Source: Pilatotrama ljubarskyi (taxonomy: Eukaryota; Basidiomycota; Agaricomycetes; Polyporales; Polyporaceae). Taken from it: a stretch of 29,397 bases of DNA. Below, in pieces: positions 19,246 to 28,895 of the stretch. The position numbers were made by a program, and so were the translations under genes. The DNA lies in NCBI GenBank assembly GCA_022385805.1, contig MU277684.1:1-29397 (forward strand), given 5' to 3'. The notes under the pieces are model-generated. The model was not told where the DNA came from. It ran no database searches and saw nothing but the letters and a program-made list of their open reading frames with translations. How positions within the stretch are numbered: the first letter of the stretch is position 1; each line of letters opens with the position of its first letter.

Positions 19246-20051
19246 GTCGGTTTGACCTCAGAGAAGGTGAAAGGCTGAAGGCGAAGGTCAGTACACGGAT
19301 TTCTTGTGACCGTTCGCGGGGGAGTGGGGTGAGTGGCGACGAACGCTCCATCGGAGGGACATGCCAGTGGAGATTCGGACAGAGAGCAAACGCATGCATG
19401 CCATCCCGGCGATCGCTTCTCCGGGTCTGGAGACGCGCCAAGGGGAAGCGAACGAGGAAATGCACGTACCGAAGATCGTCAACGTCGCGAGTCTGGCAGA
19501 ATCATTCAACGATCGAACGTCGGAAGACTGACGATCGTGCTTCCGCGAGCGGGGTATGGCACTGAGCGAACTTGAAGCGAAGTCGAAGAAGACGGTGGCG
19601 CTGGATGCGGATCGAATGACAAACGCGCTCGGATCCTATGCACGGGCACACCTTCGCGGTTGCCGGGTGCAGTCGTGCAACGATAATATAGAGCGCGGAT
19701 CTGTTGGCAGCCTGGGAGAGGTGGCGATAGGGTGCGAGGAGGAAGACGGCTGAGAGAGTGATGCGGGGTGGAGGACGCCGGGATATATGATGGTCTTGTT
19801 TCCGACATATGGACTAACTCATAGCGGACTTGATGTTCCAGGCCCAGGAGCATCATGTGTTTCCCCGGACGAGTCTCTCACACGAACACCCTCCCGCGGC
19901 ACCGTCTGCTTCCGCGGCTCGCTCGCGTGCCTCGGCGTGACGCTTGTGGGTGCCATGACTCTTGTCACGTGTCTGTGACCAATGTCGAGCGCCAAAGGAG
20001 CTCTGACGGTGCTCGTCTTGAATTCTCTTGAACTCGAAGGAGAGTGCAGCG
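19246..20051. other. Divergent intergenic/promoter region
   Basis: This 806-base stretch lies between the start of the P450 gene (minus) and the LARP7-like gene (plus). A TATATA-like sequence lies near 19783 and a CACGTG near 19967. Several short frames cross it, but none has protein-like character. Confidence 0.45.
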
Positions 20052-21916
20052 ATGTTCCCGTTCGTGCCTCGCAAAGTCTCCCAGAAAGCAAGAACACATG
20101 CAGTACACACAACAACCCCTCTGCATAGTGCCTCCGCTGCAGGTTCTTCGCGACTACCACCACCCGCCGACACCGCACCGAACGACGCGAAGGGCAAGAG
20201 TAAGAGCACCGACCCCGCCCTGAGCGACGAAGACCTCGCCGCCCTCCTCTGGCTCTCTCTCTCCGACCATTCTCTCTGGGCCAACGTCGACCTCCGGAGG
20301 GCCCTTGCATCCGCGGATGAAGGATGTACGTGCGCCCGCGTCCTCCCGGCAGTGAGAGCTGAGCTTCATCTCCAGGGATCCCTCTCAGCACGCTGCACCA
20401 TCATTCAACGTACTTTGCGCACCTGAGCGCGAGACCGCCCGAGTCGGTGTACGTGAAAGCTGTTCGTGGACATGCGGCCGAGATGCTTGAGGTGCGCATG
20501 CGCGTGAGTGCGCCGTCGAAGGCGGGTTGGTACGGCACGGGCGAGTCGTCCCCGGATGACGGGGGCGGATACGAGATCCGTAAAACGGACTGGAGAGAGG
20601 CGCTCCCTCGCGCCCGGAACTCCACGAGAGCAGAGTGGGAATCGCGCACAGTATACATGGTACGCCCTTGACACTTCGCACCCCTGCCCCCTCCCACTGA
20701 CCATCATTGCGGGGCACCGTAGGAATGCATACCCCTCGCGCACCGCACCCTCCCCTCAATATACCGCTTCACGTCCTCCCTTCTCTCCCCCCGCCCCGCC
20801 CCGCAAACCCTCACTACGCGCATTCAAGCCATCTCCCTTCCGCCACACCACCTCGACCGCCCCGGCTCTGTGCCCAAACCCAAGGGCTTCGCGCTCGTCA
20901 CCTTTTCGAACGAGGAGGACGCCGCGCGCGTCGTCGCGGACTGGCCGTGGCTCCCGCGTCGCACCTCTCCCCCATCTCTGCCTGAAGAGGTGGAGGCAAA
21001 TGGACAAAGCGAGGACCCGACCGCCTTGAGCGTAGCAAGAGAGGCGGTTAAGTTCGGCTTCCGTGCGCTCCGCAAAGCGCGCTGGGACGCGCTCAACGAG
21101 GAGTACCTCGCCTATCGCCATCGCCTCCTGGACGAGGTCGCTCAGTGCGACTCCGGGCATGCCCCGCAAGCCACCGCAGCAGCGAGTACGAACGCGGTCC
21201 GAGACGAGCGCGCCGCCCGCGCACCACAGGAACGCGCACCCGCAGGAGCGGACGACGCTCAGGGCTCTGCGGATAGCACTACCACCAGTGCTTGGACGGC
21301 GGCGGCGGCGGATGGTGCACCGGACCCGTCCGCGCCCTTCCCGCCCGGCTGCCTGGTGTACGTCCGGAACGTGCACCCCGAGACGAACAAGACGACGCTA
21401 AAGGCGCTCTTCGCCGCGCACGGCTTCGGATCGTCGGCATCTACGTCGGGCTCGGGCGCAAAGGCGCTCGATTACGTCGACTACAGTAAGGGCATGAGCT
21501 CGGTGCGTGTCCGCGTCTGCTTTGCTCGGTCATCGAGGGCATAACTGAGCGCGCGCACACATACGCAGTGTCACCTCCGCCTATCCACGCCTCGGCACGC
21601 GCAAACGCTCGTCTCCGCGTTCCAGACCCACCCCATTATTCAAAAACAAGGACTCGATAGCAGCGGCACACTGCTACCGGAGGGAAGCTCCGACGAAGAA
21701 CGCGCCAAGGCGATCTCGATGGAGATCGTCCAAGGGACGCGGGAAGAGCTCTACTGGAGTAAGGTGCCTGAGAAGGTGCGCCGCGAAGCCGTGCGCAAGG
21801 CTATCGCGCAGGCATGCTTTGCGGACGGCGGTGATGGCGCCGAGGAAGCCATCGGCGAGGGCAATACAGGAGAGCACGAAGGCAAGCGGAAACGCAAGCG
21901 TCGGCGGAAAGCTTGA
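20052..21916 (+). CDS. La-related protein with LARP7/Pof8 architecture
   Basis: Four exons (20052-20325, 20376-20659, 20723-21502, 21569-21916) give 561 residues. A La motif is at about 55-130 (ALLWLSLSDHSLWANVDLRR, then GWIPLSTLHHH), with the first intron inside the GWIPL motif. RRM1 follows at about 180-260, with an RNP1-like KGFALVTF. After an Ala-rich linker, an RRM begins near 393 (CLVYVRNVHPETNKTTLKALF) and continues through DYVDYSKG and LRLSTPRHAQTLVSAF into an extended charged helix. That is the layout of the xRRM of LARP7-family proteins. The tail is strongly basic (KRKRKRRRKA). LARP7-class proteins bind RNA 3' ends and stabilise noncoding RNAs: 7SK in animals, and telomerase RNA for fission-yeast Pof8 and ciliate p65. 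The family call rests on domain order and motifs and is fairly strong. Telomerase as partner is inference. Confidence 0.8.
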
Positions 21917-22340
21917 CGGCCGTTGCAAATTTGCTGTACATCGTGTCACTTCCGTGCGGAGGACTGGCGCGCATCGTCTGCTTGCAAAGCGTAGTGTTTT
22001 TTTCCGGCAGAATGCAAGTTGGAGCGTATCATCTATGATACAATACATCCCATATTCGTGTCGTGCCTACAGTCATCGGAACATGAAACATAATAGCGCA
22101 ACAGACGAATAGTAATCACGGTAGGATAAGGATAGAAAGCGAGGGATGGTCGTCGAAAGCATCTCAAAGAGCATGAGGGACCGTACGGGGCATGATAAAC
22201 ACACAATGCTGCCAACGAGAAAGAGAATAGATCAACTCTGCAAGTAGAGATGTCGAGATGTGGGTGTCGCAGTGTGTACTGTTGGGTGTCGCAAACTGTA
22301 CGTCGTAGCAGGTCGGAGATGACGATCCGGGGAATAAAGG
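21917..22340. other. Convergent intergenic region, no gene seen
   Basis: The spacer lies between the ends of the LARP7-like gene (plus) and the NADAR gene (minus). It is AT-richer than its surroundings (around 22015-22130), consistent with two 3' ends. Confidence 0.5.
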
Positions 22341-24512
22341 TCACGAATCCACGCCCTCTGCGCGCAACCGGTCGCGTACCCTCTGCAGAGCCCGCCCGAG
22401 ATGGTTGGCGCCCCGCCCAACCGGCCCTTCGCCCCAGAAATTATCAGCGTCCGAGAACACCAGGTCGGCGTCGCCCGTGTTCAAGAGGACAGAACGGAGG
22501 TGCGGATGCTGTATGAACTTCGCATACAACGCTTCGTCCAGCTACGAGCATACGGTCAACACCATGCCACTACAGCAAGACGCCTTACATGCCAACTCAC
22601 CAGGTTCTCGAAGACGGTTTCCCAGTCTGATCTCCACTGGGCCTGATTATTGTTGGCGATTGCACTCGCCTCCTCGGCCGTCCCGCACCGACGCACCTCC
22701 TCGGCGTGCTCGGGATGCATTGGGAGAAATCGGAGCGCCTCAAACAGGTGGAGCACAGTCGGATACGACTTGTGATCGTAGTGTACTTTATGCCTCGACG
22801 TGTGCAGCAAACCCGCGTACTGCGGATTTCCGCGATCGATCTTCAGTACGGGCCGCTGCGGTGGAGGCGGAGGAGCGGGCTGCGGAGTTGGCATGCGCAT
22901 AGAGCCCTGGCCAGGGTTGGGGGACGTTGCGCGTGCCTGCGGCTGAGGCTGGTAATATTGAGAGCCGGCAGGAATGACTCCAGGTTGGCCTGGGTTGGGG
23001 GTCGGTGCGCGTGCTTGGGGCTGGGCCTGATAGTGCTGTGATGCTGCAGGGACGACTCCCGGCGAGGCGGCTGGCGGGACGATGGGAACAAACCCCGGTA
23101 TGACTGGGGGAACCATGGACGGAGGCGGTCCCGCGCCAGCGAAAGGCATACCAGCCTGAGGGATGGGAGGATTGTACGTGAGCGTGGTACTACCGTCCGG
23201 CAGGGTCTGTACGATGGGGTACACCGCCGTCGACTGGCCGCCGACGTAGGCTTGCTGAGGGGGACTCATACTGTCGCTGTATCCCTCGTCATCCCTACGA
23301 GAGTGTAAGCGCGAGCTAAGCGAGCGAAACAGGCCTTTGCGCTTCTTCTCCTTGCTGGATCGCGTGCCGTGAGGCTGGCCCGGTTGATTTATCGGGACCG
23401 GAATAGCACCCACAGTGTGGATGGCTGGCGCGGTAGCGAGCCTTGCTTTGATCGCTGCCTCGTCTATTGGCTTACGCAGCTCCTGCAGCAGCCGCGAGTA
23501 AGGGGAGTGCTGGAAGATGTCCCTCGGAGGCGGGGGCAAGGGATTGTGGTTCAGCCGTATCGGAGTCCATGGACGTGGTCGATACGCAGGCGAAGGCTCG
23601 CGTCGAAGGGGCTCACCCGATTGATAGGTCGCGCCTCTTTGGTGCTGAGGAAACGGCGGTTGACCGTACATGCCACCCGGGATGACGGGGGGCTGCTCGG
23701 GATTCCGTGCGAAGGCGGGAGAGTGGTCGCGTCTAAAATTCGGAGACGAGTCTGCCCTGCGGTGGTGATTGCGTCGCAGCGCAGGAGCGGGGGTGCTCCT
23801 TCGTTCCTGCCTCCGATCGAAGGGCCCGTATTGACCAGGTGCGAGCGGAGGTTGGAGACGCTCGCGCGTTTGGGGAGATAGCTCGTCCTCGTATTCATCG
23901 GAGTCAGAACTGTAGGGGGAATCAACGGTGTGATGATATGGAGTACCTGTCCTCCCGCGCATGGAAGAGGGCAAGGGAGGGATGACGGGTGCTTCAGGGT
24001 TCTGCGCTTGCCCAGGTATCACAGGTTCGTGCATTCCCATGCGGCCGCCCATGGCGGGGCTTTGTGCACCCATGGACATGTTCAACGGCGGGGCGGGGAA
24101 TGGATTGCCTATCGTAGGGATAGCACCTGTCATCGGTCCAGGAGGGATGACCGGATTCATCCCAGGTTGTATCTGAGGCTGAGGGAACAGAGGAGGCTGG
24201 CCAGGCATATACTGAGGCTCTGTCGAGGGCAAACCAGCAATGTCTCGGTCAAACGATTGCATCTCAGCAAGGATGACACGCACGCCCGTAGAATGCTTGC
24301 TGTGGCATGCCGGGGTATGGAGACGCGTAGGCTTGACGCTGTGGATACTCTCCCCTTACGGGATCCTCGCTATAGAAGTCCTCCGCCCCTCCATATCCTC
24401 TCCTGCGCCCGCCAGTAGACCATGCTCCTTTGGAGAACGATCGGTCTTGTACTTGTGGATGCCGGGGTCTTGACTGCGTACCTCCAGCCGAGCGGCTGGG
24501 GTTGTTGCCCAT
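22341..24512 (-). CDS. Proline-rich NADAR-domain protein
   Basis: Three exons (24512-24284, 24219-22601, 22541-22341) give 682 residues. The last 150 residues form a NADAR domain (formerly DUF1768, YbiA-like). Landmarks are KSYPTVLHLFEALRF, with the Glu-containing helix, and SDADNFWGEGPVGRGANHLG followed by the closing helix RALQRVRDRL. NADAR proteins are N-glycosidases: YbiA removes damaged riboflavin intermediates, and others act on ADP-ribosylated substrates. The preceding 530 residues are disordered and rich in Pro, Gln, Gly and Met, with a tandem repeat near the domain. The N-terminus MGNNPSRS fits the loose N-myristoylation pattern (Gly2, Ser6), so the protein may be membrane-attached, though the start is only the first ATG in the open frame. 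Long low-complexity extensions before NADAR are common in mushroom fungi. Its true substrate is unknown. Confidence 0.85.
22908..23059 (-). repeat. Tandem coding repeat in the NADAR protein
   Basis: Two adjacent units of about 26 residues (about 75 nt) repeat the pattern V-[VI]-P-A-x-S-Q-x-Y-Q-x-Q-P-Q-A-R-A, then a Thr/Ser-Pro-Asn-Pro-Gly-Gln end. They lie in the disordered part just before the NADAR domain and indicate a recent internal duplication. Confidence 0.8.
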
Positions 24513-26668
24513 CAGGCTCTAGCGGGGAAGTGCGAAATGAGAGATCGTGGGTATCACAGATGGAGAGAACAGGCAAGAGGGTATCTCAAGAGCAGCAAGC
24601 ACGAGGGAGATGCATGGAGGACCGTCGCGGGTCCAGAGGACGCTGCCAGAGAATGCCACCCGCGTTCCCCGGATAGCAAATCTGAACCTCGAGGCTGCCA
24701 CGTGGCCACAAGTCACGAGAGCGCGACGCGACGCGACTCATGAAGCGCGTCCTGCTCAGCTTTCGACAGCTTGGAGTCGACCGATTCTCCGGCTTTCGCA
24801 ACTGTTCCTGCTGGAACCGCCGACCCAGTGTGTCATACGGCACGTATTGTAGGCATTGCAATGCATAACGGACACTCACATCTATCCATTCCACGCATGC
24901 CGCCCTGTTCATGATCTCGGACTCGACGAAGGAGTCACCCTGACGACTTCACCACGTTACGGTCTGTCCGAAGGAGCCGTGCTGGGCATTGTAACATCTG
25001 TTGCGAATCCAGGTGAGAAGGTAATGGAGGTAAAAGGAGAAGTGCTGTCTTGCAAGCCCCTGTGTGTGTGTATCTGAAATCTTCATTGCGTCATTGGCAG
25101 GGTCTGTGCGCCCCGACGTGATCACAGCGATCACCTCCGCTCGACGTTGGACTCTCGATAAGGCAACGAACTTGCCTAATCGGCATGATGATCGGCGAGT
25201 GCACGTCCGCAAAGGAACAATCCTCGACCGAGTGCTTCTGTACCTCCATGGCTCGAACGACATCAGTCTCTGACCACAGATACTGAACCTAGCGCGCCTG
25301 TTTTGAAGGTTTGATGCACTATCATGCGGGAGCTGACTGGGACCCGGGAGGGACGTGCGCGCTGGAGTACTGAAGTTCGAACGCCTTCACTTCATAGGGC
25401 GTACGGCTTCACTGCTAGACGTTGTCAGGAGACAGAACCCTTTCTCGGCGAAGGACTGCACACATGCTGGGCAGTATGGCGTGGTGTCCATGCAAGCGTT
25501 TTCTGTGGTCCTCGGAAGCATCCACAGGCGTCCACAGTACAGTCCGGAGGAGTTGAGACCCGGATAGTAGGAGGGACACGGCTGGTGTACTCTGGGGACG
25601 CACGGGACGCTCTGCAGAGATGTGGTACGACTTGGAAATCATGGGATCCGTGTACTAGTAGTACAGACCAGCCAAGTTGTCATGCGATACCTAGGATATG
25701 ACTAGTGAAGAGATGCGGAATGCCCGCAGCGTTGGCTGCGCGGCTCTAGTCCAAACGGTCCGCCGAATAGTTGTGGATAGCAAGAAATGTACCATGACGC
25801 TGTGGAACTAAAAGGCTGCCCGCCTAAGATCAAAGCTGAAGAGCTCGAAGTTCCACATCACGAGAGGTTGTATGTGTCCACGGTATACTGCCTATCTCTT
25901 ACTCGAAGAAGGAGCAGCGCTAGCTGGCCTTCGGACGATCGCAAGCAAGGGGCAGAGGCGTGCCTCTATCCTGCAAATACTGAGGGGATTATCGTGCCAT
26001 ACCTGTACATGGTGCGCTGCAGGACATCGGTGTACCTGCCAGTGCACGGCTGCGGAGCAGGCCTGAGTGGCAGAGGAGCCTGAGCGTACGCACGCGGAGA
26101 GGAGGACGCGCCTCGGGACCGGTGCAGGGAACGATCCCGGAAAGGCAGGAAGAGAAACAAGCGAGGTGCTATATTTATCGAGCGCACGTTGAACGAGATG
26201 ATCGCCACCGCGATCTCCCACTCCCACTCCCTTCCAAACTGCGCATGCTACTCGTCCACGTCCGCCGATGCATCATCACAGCACGCAGCCAGAGAACTGC
26301 TGGACTTGTCCATCTCACTGTCCGGAGCACGTCCTTAGAGCAGTGTCATGGACGCTGTCCTGCGAGGGGTGCAGGTCTGAAGGGTGCTGGAATGGGTGGG
26401 TTCTGGGAAAGTTCTGTTCGGAAAGGGGAAGCAGTGTGTGCGGAGAAGACGAAGGGCTTGTGTCACTGTATGATAAGGACGCGTCGGCCTGCTCGTCCCC
26501 CGGTGGCGTCTCCCTCTCGACCGCTCTCCACAGCGTCCTCCTCCCCTGCCCGTCCGTCAAACTACCGTCCCACTCGTCACCTTCCCTTTCTACAGCTCAA
26601 ACCTTCTGCTACGTCGTCATATCACATACGTCACAGCAGCCGCCAGAATCCCATATATACCGTGCACC
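24513..26668. other. 2.2 kb stretch without an assignable gene
   Basis: This is the longest gene-free stretch in the window, between the divergent starts of the NADAR (minus) and protease (plus) genes. Frames of up to about 270 residues cross it, but they are Arg/Ser/His-rich, overlap each other on both strands, and show no domain. I found no terminal repeats, transposase-like frame or tRNA. It may be a large divergent promoter region or contain a noncoding RNA or an eroded gene. A TATATA lies at 26654-26659, unusually close to the protease start codon. Confidence 0.4.
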
Positions 26669-28659
26669 ATGGGCTGCTTTCCGTCCAAATCCGCCTCCAA
26701 GTCCACCCCCGCCTCGCACAACATGAAGCTTCACCAGCTCGTTCGTCCCGACGCCTACAAGGGCGGGAAACGCCCCTCCTTCGCGGCCGCCTACGCCCGT
26801 GCTGCTCGCCGCTATGGCTTCGAGGCCGGCCGCAACGCCGGTTTCGCGAAGCGCAACAACGTCGTCGTCAAAGTCAAGAGCAAGGACAACAAGGAGACCG
26901 AACACGAGGTCCCCGCAGAGTCCATCCAGAACGGTAGGTCCTCTCTGTCGCACTCGCTCACGCCCGCAGCAGCGCTCATCGTCATCGCGTGTGCCCGAAA
27001 ACTTATCCTTATTAGAGTAAGTGCCTTGTCCCTCCAGAAGTTTCAAGTCTGGCAGAAGACGATGACGTCGCAGGAACACATGCTCACCTCGTTTCCAGCC
27101 TCGAATATGTTGTGCCGGTCAAGATTGGGACCCCTGGCGTCACTCTCAACCTCGACTTCGACACCGGCTCCTCTGACTTCTGGGTCTGGAGGTTCGTATC
27201 CATCCGCACATCGCGTCATTACAGATTAACCATGGCGTGTTCTCCGCAGTTCCGAAATCGCGCACGCCTCCCGCTACAAGGGTCACAACATCTACGATCC
27301 CTCCAAGTCTTCTACCGCTAAGAAGGCTTCTGGCACCTGGAATATCAGCTATGGCGACGGCTCCTCAGCTTCCGGAAACGTCTACACTGACAACGTGACC
27401 GTCGCGGATATCACCATTCAAGGCCAGGCCATCGAGCTCGCTGAGAAGCTCAGCTCGAGCTTCCTCCAGGACAACGGCAATGATGGTCTGCTTGGTCTCG
27501 CCTGGCCGGAGATCAATACGGTTCAGCCCAAGCCTGTCGCTACCCCCGTCCAGAACATGATCAGCAAGAAGCTGATTGATCCGGTAATTTGGGGTTATAT
27601 ATGCGTTTGGGAGAAACCTTCTAACGGTTTTCCTCGTCCAGCCCGTCTTCACGGTGAAACTCGGTCGGGGTGATGAGGCTGGCTTCTACTCTTTCGGTCA
27701 GTAAATGCTCCCACTCCGACCGGAATGCGACCATGACGCTAGTAACTGTCTTCCAGGCTTCATTGACACCTCTGTGACGGCCAACCCGATCACGTACACC
27801 TCCGTCGACAAGTGCGTATCCTCGTGTTGCACAAATAACCTCGGATCCAACTGACAGCGCCTCCATTGACAGCTCGCAGGGATTCTGGCAGGTGAAATCA
27901 ACCAGCTGGTCGCTGAACGGCGAGACCAAGGAGCGCTCGGGTAACACTACCATCCTCGACACCGGTACTACGCTGCTCCTGGTCGCCGATGACGTTGTAG
28001 ACGCGATCTACGGTACGTGTCGCGCTCGGCAGGGTTGACGCAGGGACCATTCACTGAAGCATCCTGTAGGAGCTATCGAAGGCGCCGTTTACGACGACCA
28101 GCAGGGTGGTTACAAGTTCCCGTCTAACGCCACCATTCCCGACATCTCCTTCGCCGTCGGCGATACGCTCTACAAGGCGAGTACGCTTCTACGACTTCTC
28201 GGCCCTCTCTATTCCCGCCACCTACGTGCCTTTTAACGCGTCCGCACAGGTGAACGCCAAGGACATCGCGTTCGGCGATGCGGGCGATGGCTACACGTTC
28301 GGTGGCATTCAGAGCCGTGGCGACCTCGACTTCGACATCTTCGGAGATGTCTTCCTGAAGTCCGTCTATGTCGTTTGTAAGTCCTACGCCGCCGCTATTT
28401 TCAACCCATCTACATCGCTCATCGACGTGCCGAAAAAGTCAACCAGGGCGAGAAGACCGTTGGGCTCGCCCAGCGCGAAGATGGAGCGCGCAACACAGAG
28501 TACGGTAGTTGTAAGCGTACGGTGGAGGACCCTTTTCGAACCTGCAACGTACTATTGGTAAATTGGACGGACTCGCTCTCACGCTATGGGCTCGGATTGA
28601 CCTTTGTATACAAGTATACCAACTATGGACTGAATCACCTCGGCGGCTCTCAGGTATAA
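26669..28659 (+). CDS. A1-family (pepsin-like) aspartic protease without a signal peptide
   Basis: Nine exons (26669-26933, 27038-27191, 27250-27583, 27642-27696, 27757-27811, 27873-28012, 28070-28176, 28250-28376, 28439-28659) give 485 residues. The two catalytic aspartates are in D130-T-G-S-S and D317-T-G-T-T. The flap tyrosine is Y174 in SYGDGSS, and the final lobe has FGGIQSRGDLDFDIFGDVFL. Residues 19-110 look like a basic propeptide. There is no signal peptide. The protein starts MGCFPSKS in an excellent start context (CACCATGG), matching an N-myristoylation plus palmitoylation motif. Intron 7 uses a GC donor (28177-28249). An alternative acceptor at 27857 would add five residues. The normal family C-terminus comes soon after NQGEKTVGLAQ, but the frame here stays open for about 60 more residues, so the 3' end of this model is uncertain. 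Confidence 0.88.
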
Positions 28660-28771
28660 ATTGTATATACATTGCAAAGTGTGGACTGCTTGAAGTCACC
28701 CATGTGGAAGTATCTTCTTCGGCTTCTCCGTGCAAATGAGGGTTCGCGCAAAACTCTTCAGTAGAGACAAG

Positions 28772-28782
28772 AAAAAGGAAAA
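28772..28782 (-). terminator. Pol III terminator of the tRNA gene
   Basis: On the minus strand a TTTT (28782-28779) followed by a TTTTT (28776-28772) lies about 26 bases after the tRNA 3' end. Oligo-T runs of this kind terminate RNA polymerase III. Confidence 0.6.
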
Positions 28783-28807
28783 CGCATGTCCATCGCAGAT
28801 ATTGTAG

Positions 28808-28895
28808 CTCCCTGGCGGGGAGTCGAACCCCGCTTTCACGCGGTCCTGCCAAATACAATGACAGGCGCGTGTACTAACCGATATACTACCAGGGA
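28808..28895 (-). tRNA. trnD-GUC: tRNA-Asp (anticodon GUC) with a 16-nt intron
   Basis: The full cloverleaf can be drawn. The acceptor stem is TCCCTGG/CCAGGGA with G73. The D stem is GTAT/GTAC, the anticodon stem is CGCGC/GCGTG with one G-U pair, and the T stem is CGGGG/CCCCG with loop TTCGACT. Anticodon GTC is at 28862-28860, preceded by T33. A 16-nt intron (28858-28843, TTGTATTTGGCAGGAC) sits between positions 37 and 38, the standard place for eukaryotic nuclear tRNA introns. It contains GGCAGG, which can pair with the anticodon-loop region. The internal B box GGTTCGACTCC is perfect. CCA is not encoded, as expected for a eukaryotic gene. Confidence 0.95.

Noticed and set aside
19819..20391. 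A 190-residue minus-strand open frame
   Set aside because: It is antisense to the first two exons of the LARP7-like gene, is Arg/Ser/Gly-rich and has no domain.
20756..21376. A 206-residue minus-strand open frame
   Set aside because: It is antisense to the RRM-containing third exon of the LARP7-like gene.
25787..26083. A Cys-containing frame near 26000 that looked like a small Cys-rich secreted protein
   Set aside because: The Cys cluster appears in only one of two overlapping frames, there is no signal peptide, and no splice model connects it to a start. It was judged to be chance.
26122..26937. A 271-residue plus-strand frame overlapping the protease start
   Set aside because: It is in a different frame from the protease, ends inside its first exon, and consists of Arg/Pro/Ser-rich sequence. 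The protease frame carries the family motifs.
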